Positions 36,860-44,284 of a stretch of 64,000 bases of DNA are shown here, piece after piece. The DNA comes from Salinispora pacifica CNR114 (GTDB taxonomy: Bacteria; Actinomycetota; Actinomycetes; Mycobacteriales; Micromonosporaceae). The first letter of the stretch is position 1; every line of letters starts with the position of its first letter. Location: contig NZ_AZWO01000008.1 of assembly GCF_000514775.1 (NCBI RefSeq), positions 124,001 to 188,000 on the forward strand. Reading direction: 5' to 3'. The notes under the pieces are model-generated. The model made no database searches, was not told the origin of the DNA, and was given only the letters and a program-made list of their open reading frames with translations. Both the position numbers and the translations under genes were made by a program.

Positions 36860-36970
36860 ATGACAGACCTTACGGCCCCGATACCGCCGCGCCCTCGGCC
36901 CCGGATTCACCACCTGCCGCCAGGGCCGCTGCCGACGCGCGCGGTGCTGGAAGGCCCGGTGGCGCGATGA
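36860..36970 (+). CDS. 36-aa leader ORF coupled to the DUF2637 gene
   Basis: Pro/Arg-rich (PPRPRPRIHHLPPGPLPTR). Preceded by GGAGGT, and its TGA overlaps the next ATG (ATGA at 36967). It corresponds in position, not in sequence, to the 65-aa ORF before int. Confidence 0.5.
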   Translation: MTDLTAPIPPRPRPRIHHLPPGPLPTRAVLEGPVAR

Positions 36971-38727
36971 GCACCGACCTGACCGACCTGGCCAGGGCCG
37001 ACCGGCGGGTCGCCCGTGAGCTGGCGACCGCTGAGCGGGAACGGCTGGCCAGCGCGCAGCGGATCGCCGACGAGGACGCGGCGGTGCAGCGACGCCTGCG
37101 CGAGCAGGAAGGGCGGCTGCGCCTGGACGACCAGCGCGATCGGCAGAAAGCTGACCGCGCCGAGCGTCGCCGCAAGGAACGCGAGAACAAGCGTGAGGCG
37201 AGGCGCAAGCGGCGGCAGGCCCGCCGGCAGGACACGGCGGCGTGGTACGCGCGTCGCGTCGAGTACGTACGGGCCAACGCCGCCTCGGTCTACTCTGGCG
37301 TGATCTACGGCCTCGCCGTAGCCGGCGCCGTGTATGGGCAGGTCGACGCTGCCAGGATCAACGGTCTGCCCACGCCGATCGGCGTCGTGGCGGCGGTCGC
37401 CATCGAGGGCACGGGCCTGGCGATGGCCCTGACCGCACAGCAGCAGCGACTCGCCGGGGAGCGGGCGCTCGCAGCGCGGGCGCTGATCTGGATCTGCACG
37501 GCGGCGGCGGTCGCGATCAACGCCATCGGCCACCACACCGACCCGGTCAAGGCGGTCGGGCTGTCGTTCCTCTCGGCGCTCGGCATCATCGTCTACGAGG
37601 TCCGCAGCGGAGCCAAGCACAGGCCGACGCTGCGCGACCGGGGCATGCTGCCGCCACCGCCGGAGCGGTTCGGATGGCGGCGGTGGCTGGTGGCCCCCCA
37701 CTCGACCCTCACGGCTTGGCGGCTGGACGTGCTGGACCGGCTGAGCCCCAGCGCCGCGGCCCTGGTCGCTCGTGCCGAAGCCGCCCGCCGTGAGCGCCGC
37801 CGGCTCGCCGCCGTCGAGCGCGACCGGGAACGGCGGGAGGCACTCGCGGCAGACGTGCGGAAGCAGGCGCGCACCGCCGCCCGCAACGCTGCCCGTGCCG
37901 GGGAAACCGGCAAGGCCCTGACACTGCTGCTGCACCTCGCCCAGACCGGCACCTCGGTACCGTCACTGGCGCTACCCGGGCCGGCGCGTAAGGAGATGGA
38001 AGCGGCGCAGGAGGCTGCCCGCCTGGCCCGAGCGCCGCTGGCGGAAGCGGAAGCGCGGCTGGCCGCAGAAGCGACCCGGCGCGCTCAGGCGGAAGCGGAA
38101 ACCCGGGCGGCCCGCCAGGCAGCGGAAGCGGAAGCAGCGCGGCGAGCGGAAGCAACCGAGGAGGCGCAACGAGCGACGCGGCGGGCGGAACACGAAGCCG
38201 TCCTGCGGGCGGCGGCCGAGGAAGCAGCAGCGACTGCCCGAGCGGAAGCGGAGCAGGCGGCGCGAGGTCGGGGGCAGGCGGAAGCGGAAGCTCAGCAGTG
38301 GCACCGGCGCGGCGAGCTGGCGGAAACGGAGGTCGCCAACGTCCGGCTCAAGGGCAGGGAGCAGGCGCGGGTACAGAAGGACCTGGAGGTGCGGGCGGCA
38401 ACCGCTGAGCGTGCCCTCGCTGACGAACAGCAGCGCCGCGAGGCCGCGGAGGAGCAGATCCGCGGGCTCATGGAGCGGATGTCGCCACGCCGTCGCCGCA
38501 CGATGTCGAACGCGCCAGCGGGCGAGCCGCTGATGTTCGACGGGCGGCCGGTACCGCAGGTCGACCGGGTCAGCCCGGCCACCGTCCTGGCGGTGCTCGA
38601 AGCGCATCGGGATCACCCGGACGCGAAGCAGCAGGAGTTGGCGACCTTGGTGGGCGTCAGCGACCGGACGGTCCGGAGCGTGCTTTCTGCGGCATCGCGG
38701 AAAGACCTCGTCACCGCCGGCACCTGA
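36967..38727 (+). CDS. DUF2637-like membrane protein with coiled coil and C-terminal HTH
   Basis: 586 aa. Residues 1-95 are highly charged and helical. About 105-220 carry four hydrophobic segments (VIYGLAVAGAVYG, GVVAAVAIEGTGLAMAL, ALIWICTAAAVAINAIG, VGLSFLSALGIIVYEV) typical of DUF2637/SpdB-like proteins of actinobacterial mobile elements. About 270-500 form a long Ala/Glu/Arg coiled coil (AEAE repeats encoded by GCGGAAGC runs). The last ~50 residues are an HTH (QQELATLVGVSDRTVRSVLS). The layout suggests a membrane-tethered DNA-binding protein; role in transfer or inheritance is inferred. Confidence 0.75.
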   Translation: MSTDLTDLARADRRVARELATAERERLASAQRIADEDAAVQRRLREQEGRLRLDDQRDRQKADRAERRRKERENKREARRKRRQARRQDTAAWYARRVEYVRANAASVYSGVIYGLAVAGAVYGQVDAARINGLPTPIGVVAAVAIEGTGLAMALTAQQQRLAGERALAARALIWICTAAAVAINAIGHHTDPVKAVGLSFLSALGIIVYEVRSGAKHRPTLRDRGMLPPPPERFGWRRWLVAPHSTLTAWRLDVLDRLSPSAAALVARAEAARRERRRLAAVERDRERREALAADVRKQARTAARNAARAGETGKALTLLLHLAQTGTSVPSLALPGPARKEMEAAQEAARLARAPLAEAEARLAAEATRRAQAEAETRAARQAAEAEAARRAEATEEAQRATRRAEHEAVLRAAAEEAAATARAEAEQAARGRGQAEAEAQQWHRRGELAETEVANVRLKGREQARVQKDLEVRAATAERALADEQQRREAAEEQIRGLMERMSPRRRRTMSNAPAGEPLMFDGRPVPQVDRVSPATVLAVLEAHRDHPDAKQQELATLVGVSDRTVRSVLSAASRKDLVTAGT

Positions 38728-38747
38728 TCTGCAAGTCCCCGCAATTT

Positions 38748-38784
38748 GGCAACACCTCCCGGTGCCAGTCCGGGAGGCGTTGCC
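38748..38784 (+). terminator. terminator after the DUF2637 gene
   Basis: GGCAAC-A-CCTCCCGG ... CCGGGAGG-C-GTTGCC, a 14-bp stem with one A/C mismatch, 20 bases after the stop. Confidence 0.8.
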
Positions 38785-38931
38785 CGTACTTACACCGAGC
38801 GCGGATGCCATCTCCTGCCCGCACAGCCCCGTCGCCCCCACTGGATCAGCCGCCCGGCCACGCCAGAGCCGAACCTCGCCGGGCTCCTGCGGATGCTTAT
38901 TGCACCTGCCCACGTTTGCAGAGGACGGTTC

Positions 38932-39636
38932 ATGATGCGTACTGACGTGGTGCTTCCGGAAGCAGCGGAAGCAACCGGCGACGTTGCTGCCGGTACAGTG
39001 ACCCTTACCCGCGACCGGAGCCGCCCGGCTGCGGCGAGCGGAAGCGGAAACGGCTGCCTGGCGGGCGACGCCGGGGCACATCGGGACGTGAGCGCAGGGG
39101 GTTGCGTGGAGCTACGGGTGGTCAACGACCGCCTCTGCACGAACCGTCGCGGGGCCGCGGAGTACCTCAACCGGAGCCTGGAGACCATCAACCGGGTCGC
39201 CTCACCGAAGCATCGTCCTACCACCGGCTGGCGCGAGCCGGTCGACGTGGTAGACGGCCAGGAGTGGTACGCGCTTGAGGACCTCGACGTGTTCAACGCC
39301 TCATACTTCCAAGTCAAGTGGACCGCTCGCATGGCGAGGGTGCACCAGGTCAGCCTGGAGGGCGACCCGGACGAGCTGATCAACGCCAAGGAATTCCGCA
39401 CCCTGATCCGAGTCACCCATGGAGCCTGGTCCAAGTACGTGGAGAAGAGCGTCCCGGCCTGGGAGGAGGACCGGGACGGCTACCTGATCAAGCCAGATCT
39501 GGAAGAGCCCGGCCGTCGCGGGATCATCCGCTCCTGGAAACGTCACCGGGTCGAAAGCTGGATCAACAACCGCACTGGTTCGGCGTCGAGCACCGGCCGA
39601 CCGAAACAGGACGCGCAACCGGACGCCGGAGGATGA
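38932..39636 (+). CDS. putative DNA-binding protein, unknown role
   Basis: 234 aa if it starts at ATG 38932 (GAGGACGG upstream); GTG 39107 would give a shorter 176-aa form. The segment LCTNRRGAAEYLNRSLETIN with a following WYALEDLDVF looks like a MerR/HTH_17-type module. The C-terminal part (LINAKEFRTLIRVTHGAWSK, GIIRSWKRHRVESWINNRTG) resembles a second, weak repeat of the same kind. The N-terminal 55 residues are low complexity. Confidence 0.55.
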   Translation: MMRTDVVLPEAAEATGDVAAGTVTLTRDRSRPAAASGSGNGCLAGDAGAHRDVSAGGCVELRVVNDRLCTNRRGAAEYLNRSLETINRVASPKHRPTTGWREPVDVVDGQEWYALEDLDVFNASYFQVKWTARMARVHQVSLEGDPDELINAKEFRTLIRVTHGAWSKYVEKSVPAWEEDRDGYLIKPDLEEPGRRGIIRSWKRHRVESWINNRTGSASSTGRPKQDAQPDAGG

Positions 39637-39691
39637 GCCCCAGCTGCCCCTAACACCGCGGCTGGCTGGGGTGCCGGGCCTCCTGGCCCAG

Positions 39692-39711
39692 CTGCGCTAG
39701 GCCTAGCGCAG
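39692..39711. promoter_or_regulatory. 20-bp perfect palindrome before the HTH gene
   Basis: CTGCGCTAGGCCTAGCGCAG, 100 bases upstream of the ATG at 39812. A candidate operator for the small HTH protein or its regulator. Confidence 0.5.
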
Positions 39712-39811
39712 GACACCGCAGGGGTAGCCCTGGCGCCACCCCGTCATCGGCACCGTCGCTGTTGTCGCAGACCCACAGGTCGGCACCAGACAGCAGCGGG
39801 AGGACTCACCG

Positions 39812-40042
39812 ATGACGACCAGCGCCGCGACCACACCGCAGTCCCAGGTCTGGACCGAACAGGCCGTGCGTGCCCTCGGCATGACCACCGACGTCGAGAC
39901 CGCCGGGGAGATTCTCGGCATCGGCCGAACGAAGGCGTACGAGCTGGCCAAGACCAACGAGTTCCCGGCGAAGATCCTCCGCATCGGTCGCCGCTACCTC
40001 GTCAGCGTCCCAGCCCTGCTCAAGCTTCTCGGCGTCGACTAG
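39812..40042 (+). CDS. excisionase-like small HTH protein
   Basis: 76 aa. DVETAGEILGIGRTKAYELA and FPAKILRIGRRYLVSVPALL form a MerR-type winged HTH as in Xis/AlpA and HTH_17 proteins. ATG 39812 follows GGGAGGA. It heads a tight operon with the relaxase-like gene 19 bases downstream. It could be the directionality factor of the integrase or a regulator of the operon. Confidence 0.75.
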   Translation: MTTSAATTPQSQVWTEQAVRALGMTTDVETAGEILGIGRTKAYELAKTNEFPAKILRIGRRYLVSVPALLKLLGVD

Positions 40043-40061
40043 CCGCGACCCGGATCACTCG

Positions 40062-41474
40062 ATGATCATCCGAGTGCACGCCCGTGGCACCCTCGTGGTC
40101 GCCGCGATCCGCCGCGCGTACGCCGCCCGCGCTGTGACCGACCCGGCACCCCAGTTGGTCGCCGCGTGGGCCGGTAGCGGCGAGCTGGCCGATCTGGAGC
40201 CAGCGCCCCGACCAGGTGGGTACGACACCACTCGCCTGGCCGTACTGCTCGCCGAACCGATGAGGGCAGGCGCCACCACGCCGACCCGGCCCGTCTGGCG
40301 GTGCACCCTCGAACTCGACCCCACCGAACGGCGGCTCACTCACCAGGAGTGGGCCGCCGCCGTCCGGGATCTCCTCGACGAAGCCGGCCTGGCGCCCCAC
40401 GGCGACCGCAACGCCGTGCGGTGGATCGCCATAGCGCACGGACACGCACGGGTCGACGTCGTCGCCACTCTCGTGCGTCAGGACGGCCGGACCGAACCGG
40501 CCAGCGACGACCGGCACCGGTGCGCGCACGCCACCCGCAACCTGGAACACCGACTCGGACTCGCAACACCTCCGCCGGGACCAGATACCACCACGCCCGG
40601 CACTCCGCGCGCCGCTGCGACTCGCCGGGCCGCGCCCCCCTCGGCCCGTGAGCGGCTGCGCCGCCAGGTCCGCTCAGCCGCAGTCGTCGCTACCGACGAA
40701 GACGACTTCGTCCACCGGCTACGGGCCGCCGGGCTGCGGGTGCGGCTACGGCGCAGCCGCGCCGACAACAGCGTCACCGGCTACGCCGTCAGCCGTCCCG
40801 CCCTGCCCGGCATGGACCATCCGCCCTGGTTCGGCGGCGGTCAACTCGCCCCCGACCTGACCCTGACGCACCTGCGTGCCCGCTGGGCCCAGACACCCCG
40901 ACCGTCCGAGACCTCCACACCCACCACGGCGGAGCAGTGGCAACACCTGTGGCAGGAAACGGCCGACGCGATCACCAACGCCGCCGACGACCTGGCCCGG
41001 CCAGCGCAACCGTTGTCCGCACAGGCGGCCCATGCCTTAGCCGACATCCTGACCGCCACCGCGATTACCGTCCCGCAACCGCAGGCACACCGCCTGGCCC
41101 ACGCCGCAGAACTGCTCCACCGCGCCATCGGTGAGAGGCGGGAAACCCCGCTCCCGGCTGCGGATGCCCGTGCGGTGCACCTTCGTTCCCTCGCCCGGCT
41201 GGTCGGGCTGATGGGACAACTCAGCAGCGACCGCACCGGTGCCGCCGCGCTGCAACTCGTCTACCTGCTGGCCGGCTTCGCCGACAACCTCGCCGCTCTC
41301 CGGCAATCCCAGCAGCGGCGTAGCCAAGCTGCGGCGGCCTCCACCGCCGCCGCGCGCCTGCACGCCTCGGCTGGCAGGCACGGTCGTCCGCCCGCGACAC
41401 CGGCACCCGACCAGCCGCTACCCGTAGCCCCGCTACGGTCGGCCCGGCCGGCCGCCCGTAGCCGCTCCCGGTAG
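40062..41474 (+). CDS. degenerate relaxase paralogue, probably not a nuclease
   Basis: 470 aa, colinear with the relaxase at 26516-27958: RVHARGT versus AIHPRGT, then LVAAW, APHGDRNAVRWIAIAHGHAR versus APHGDPDAVRWVAVRHADDH, the shared VATLVRQDG, and WFGGGQLAPDLTLTHLRARW versus WYGGGRLAPDLTLPQLRQLW. The N-terminal YLFGPG with the likely catalytic Tyr is replaced, and in the histidine box two of three His are gone (second to Arg, third to Asp; about residues 126-132). It keeps the fold but should not cut DNA. It may bind oriT, the transferred strand or the active relaxase. Confidence 0.78.
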   Translation: MIIRVHARGTLVVAAIRRAYAARAVTDPAPQLVAAWAGSGELADLEPAPRPGGYDTTRLAVLLAEPMRAGATTPTRPVWRCTLELDPTERRLTHQEWAAAVRDLLDEAGLAPHGDRNAVRWIAIAHGHARVDVVATLVRQDGRTEPASDDRHRCAHATRNLEHRLGLATPPPGPDTTTPGTPRAAATRRAAPPSARERLRRQVRSAAVVATDEDDFVHRLRAAGLRVRLRRSRADNSVTGYAVSRPALPGMDHPPWFGGGQLAPDLTLTHLRARWAQTPRPSETSTPTTAEQWQHLWQETADAITNAADDLARPAQPLSAQAAHALADILTATAITVPQPQAHRLAHAAELLHRAIGERRETPLPAADARAVHLRSLARLVGLMGQLSSDRTGAAALQLVYLLAGFADNLAALRQSQQRRSQAAAASTAAARLHASAGRHGRPPATPAPDQPLPVAPLRSARPAARSRSR

Positions 41475-41489
41475 CGCCGCCGAAAACCC
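41416..41489 (+). promoter_or_regulatory. motif variants at the end of the relaxase-like gene
   Basis: CGCTACCCGTAGCC (41416-41429) is one base from the palindrome CGCTACCCGTAGCG. GGTAGCGCCGCCGAAAACCC (41470-41489) differs from the 20-bp consensus at two fixed positions and touches the next possible start (GTG 41490). Confidence 0.4.
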
Positions 41490-42491
41490 GTGCCCCGCAG
41501 CGTCGCCGATATGGAACCCGAGCATCACGATCCCTGGAGCGAGGGCAACCAGCGCGCGATGGAACGGCTCATGGCCCTCGGCGTACTCGTCGAGGCCGGG
41601 TCGCGGCTGGCCGCTGAGAACGCCCGAGCCAAAGCCAACCGAGCCGAACAGGAACTACGCGACCAGACACGCCGGGAGCAGGACGAGCAGAAGGCGAACC
41701 GGAAAGCCGAGCGGCTCGCCGCAGCGGACGCCTCCCGACGCAAACGGGAATGGGCCCGTCTCGCCGGGGACGAGGACCGGCTACGCGGCTACCTTGCGGA
41801 CCTGCCCGTCGTCGAGGTGGCGCGGCACTGGGGACAGGCGGCCCAGAACGCCGACCGCAATCCCACCGACGCCACCGTGCTGACCGCCGCCGAAGAGGAA
41901 CTGCGCCGCCGCGCCCCGAGCCTGATCGACTTCTACCACCGGGGCCGCGACGCCGGCCTGTCACGCCAGGACGCGATGGCGGACGCGGCCCGCTACGTCT
42001 GGTCCGGATCCGGCCCCGCCCGGCCACATGGCGGCCGGGCGCCCACCGCCGGCGCGCTCACCCAAGTTGGTGAAGAACTCGACCAGGAAATCACCCGGCT
42101 CGCCGGCACGCTGGACCCGGTTGGCCGGGCCCGACTGCTGCGCAACCTCGAAGACAGCGGCTGGTCCGCGCAGTCACTCGCCCACATTGAGACCCTCCTC
42201 GACCGGGCCGAGGCCGAGCAGCGTACCGCGGTCACCACCGCAGCCACCCCTGACGACCCCGCCACCGCCGTCAACGAACACCAGACGGCTCGCGCCGCCG
42301 CCGTAGCGGCAACCGGCCGCGCCGGTGACCTCGCCGCCGATGCCAGCGCCCACGACGCAACCACGCCAGCGGCGGCACGGCTGGCAGCCGAGTCCTTCGC
42401 CCTGCCCGCGCAGCGGGCACTCACCGCCCACCCGAGCGCCATGCCAGCCCGTACCCCGACCGCGCATCCCGCCCAGAGGAGGACCCGGTGA
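41490..42491 (+). CDS. coiled-coil element protein, unknown function
   Basis: 333 aa from GTG 41490 or 326 from ATG 41511; neither has a clear ribosome binding site. Residues about 20-100 are a charged coiled coil (NRAEQELRDQTRREQDEQKA). The middle has RAPSLIDFYHRGRDAGLSRQ, the end is Ala/Thr-rich and disordered. It follows the relaxase-like gene directly, so a transfer-accessory role is possible but unproven. Stop overlaps the next GTG (GTGA). Confidence 0.6.
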   Translation: MPRSVADMEPEHHDPWSEGNQRAMERLMALGVLVEAGSRLAAENARAKANRAEQELRDQTRREQDEQKANRKAERLAAADASRRKREWARLAGDEDRLRGYLADLPVVEVARHWGQAAQNADRNPTDATVLTAAEEELRRRAPSLIDFYHRGRDAGLSRQDAMADAARYVWSGSGPARPHGGRAPTAGALTQVGEELDQEITRLAGTLDPVGRARLLRNLEDSGWSAQSLAHIETLLDRAEAEQRTAVTTAATPDDPATAVNEHQTARAAAVAATGRAGDLAADASAHDATTPAAARLAAESFALPAQRALTAHPSAMPARTPTAHPAQRRTR

Positions 42492-42946
42492 CCAGCCGCC
42501 GTGACGAGGACCTGGCCGGAATGGTCGCCGCCTTGCAGACCCAGGTCGCGGAACTCACTCAGCGGCTCGACGACCAGGCACCCGGTGCCACCGAGGCGCC
42601 GGCCGCCTTGAGGTTCCCGACCGTCGAAGCCTGGGTCACCGGCTTGTTCCTCCCGATGTTCGCGTGGCGCGTCGACGGGCAACGCTGGCACTGGTGCCCG
42701 CAGTGGTGGCGCCACGCAGAGGCCATCTGGCGCCTCGAACTGCTCTGGCGCTCCTGGGAAGTCAGCCGCCTCGCCCCGACCGGCATGTCCGGCTGGTCGG
42801 TCGAGGTCGACCGGCACATCCACGAACTACTCGGCGACGACGGACCTTTCAAACAGTGCCGGGCCGTCGACGAAGACCGCACAGCCCGTCACACCGAGCT
42901 GCCGTCGGCGACCGCCGACTCCGCCCCCGACGGGTGGTGGGACTGA
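42488..42946 (+). CDS. DUF4913 family protein
   Basis: 152 aa. The core (about 45-130) has VEAWVTGLFLPMFAWRV, HWCPQWWRHAEAIWRLELLW and the terminal GPFKQC, a Trp-rich pattern typical of DUF4913, found almost only on actinobacterial plasmids and integrative elements. Function unknown. Shares TGATG with the next gene. Confidence 0.8.
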   Translation: MTSRRDEDLAGMVAALQTQVAELTQRLDDQAPGATEAPAALRFPTVEAWVTGLFLPMFAWRVDGQRWHWCPQWWRHAEAIWRLELLWRSWEVSRLAPTGMSGWSVEVDRHIHELLGDDGPFKQCRAVDEDRTARHTELPSATADSAPDGWWD

Positions 42947-43770
42947 TGACCGCCCCGATCCGAGCGGTCGCGTTCGGCGGAGGCGTCCAGTCGACGGCGC
43001 TGCTGGTCCTCGCCGCCACCGGAAAGATCAACTTTCCCACATTCCTCTTCGCCAACACCGGCACCGACTCCGAAGACCCGGCAACGCTAAAGTACCTCCA
43101 GCGGTACGCCAAGCCGTACGCGGCGGCGCACGGCATCGAGCTTCACGAGCTGCACCGCACACGCCGCGACGGCACCGTCGAGACCCTGTGGGGCCGACTC
43201 ACCCGCGAGGGATCCCGAAGCCTGCCCATCCCGGTTCGCATGTCGAACGGCGCACCCGGCACAAGATCATGTACTGTGGACTTCAAGATCAAGGTCATCG
43301 GAAAGTGGTTGAAGCAGCACGGCGCGAGCCGTGACAGGCCGGCGACGGTGGGCATCGGCATCAGCCTGGACGAGATCGAACGGGTCAACAGACGCCAGGC
43401 GATGCCGTACGAGATCCCGGTGTACCCCCTGCTTGACCACGATCCTCCACTACGCCGCCACGACTGCGCGGGTATCATCGCCAGGGCGAAACTCCCGGTT
43501 CCGCCCAAGTCCGCGTGCTGGTTCTGCCCTCTCAAGACGCCCCGAGGCTGGGGCGAGATGCGGCGCGATCGGCCGAACCTCTTCCACTCGGCCTGCGACC
43601 TGGAAACTCTCCTGAACGCGCGGCGGAGCACGCTCGGCAGAGATCCGGTCTGGCTGACGCGGTACGGCCGTCCCCTCGCCGATTCGATCCCCGAAGCGCA
43701 GCAAACCCTGCCATGGCTCGACCTTGAACCTGGCGACGGCCTCTGCGACAACAGCTCTTGCTTCACCTGA
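42946..43770 (+). CDS. PP-loop ATPase (PAPS-reductase-like family)
   Basis: 274 aa. The N-terminal PP-loop is VAFGGGVQSTALLVLAA, followed by FPTFLFANTGTDSEDP and a central APGTRSCTVDFKIKVIGKW region. A later RRHDCAGIIARAKLPVPPKS leads to a SACWFCPLK cysteine pair that may bind metal or carry sulphur. Such adenylating enzymes on phages and mobile elements are suspected of nucleic-acid or nucleotide modification; the substrate is unknown. Given the Mom-like, methyltransferase and DpdA-like genes nearby, a role in DNA modification is a hypothesis. Confidence 0.75.
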   Translation: MTAPIRAVAFGGGVQSTALLVLAATGKINFPTFLFANTGTDSEDPATLKYLQRYAKPYAAAHGIELHELHRTRRDGTVETLWGRLTREGSRSLPIPVRMSNGAPGTRSCTVDFKIKVIGKWLKQHGASRDRPATVGIGISLDEIERVNRRQAMPYEIPVYPLLDHDPPLRRHDCAGIIARAKLPVPPKSACWFCPLKTPRGWGEMRRDRPNLFHSACDLETLLNARRSTLGRDPVWLTRYGRPLADSIPEAQQTLPWLDLEPGDGLCDNSSCFT

Positions 43771-43891
43771 CCAGCGCCGACAACTGCTCGGTGCGAGCAC
43801 CCGAGGGCGGGGCGCGACATGCCTCGTCGGTTATCCACAGGGCTTCGCTGCCGTTGTGGACAGAGTTCTGGGCCGTGGGAAGGATCCGGGA

Positions 43892-44284
43892 ATGGACTAC
43901 ATCACCGTGCTGCAGCAGGCCATCACTCGTGTGGAGGAACGGGGAATCGTCGACGAGACGGAGGCGCAAGCCGGCCTGCGACTGGCCTGTCTGGCCTTCG
44001 ACTCTCCGGATGTGCCCTCCCAGCAGTGGGCACTGCTCGGGTTCGAGTTGCTCACCGCGCTCGCCGAGCTGTACCCCGAACCGGCACCGATCGCCGTCAC
44101 CGTCACCACGGCGCGGTCCTCGATCACGTCCACCACAACGCAACGGACCCTCATCCGCCTCGTCTCCGTGCTGGGGGACGGCTACGACCAGGCGAGTCAG
44201 CAGCCGGAGGTGTCGGCCCAGCGCCGCTTCGCCTACGCCGCGACAGCCGAGCGATTGAACGCTGCGGTGCGAGGTCTGGTGTGA
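43892..44284 (+). CDS. small element protein, unknown function
   Basis: 130 aa from ATG 43892; the frame is open from 43724, but that part overlaps the PP-loop gene. All-helical prediction (YITVLQQAITRVEERGIVDE, QQWALLGFELLTALAELYPE). GTGA overlap with the next gene shows co-translation. Confidence 0.55.
   Translation: MDYITVLQQAITRVEERGIVDETEAQAGLRLACLAFDSPDVPSQQWALLGFELLTALAELYPEPAPIAVTVTTARSSITSTTTQRTLIRLVSVLGDGYDQASQQPEVSAQRRFAYAATAERLNAAVRGLV

Noticed and set aside
40062..41474. Second active relaxase
   Set aside because: Two of three metal-binding histidines and the YLFGPG tyrosine motif are missing.
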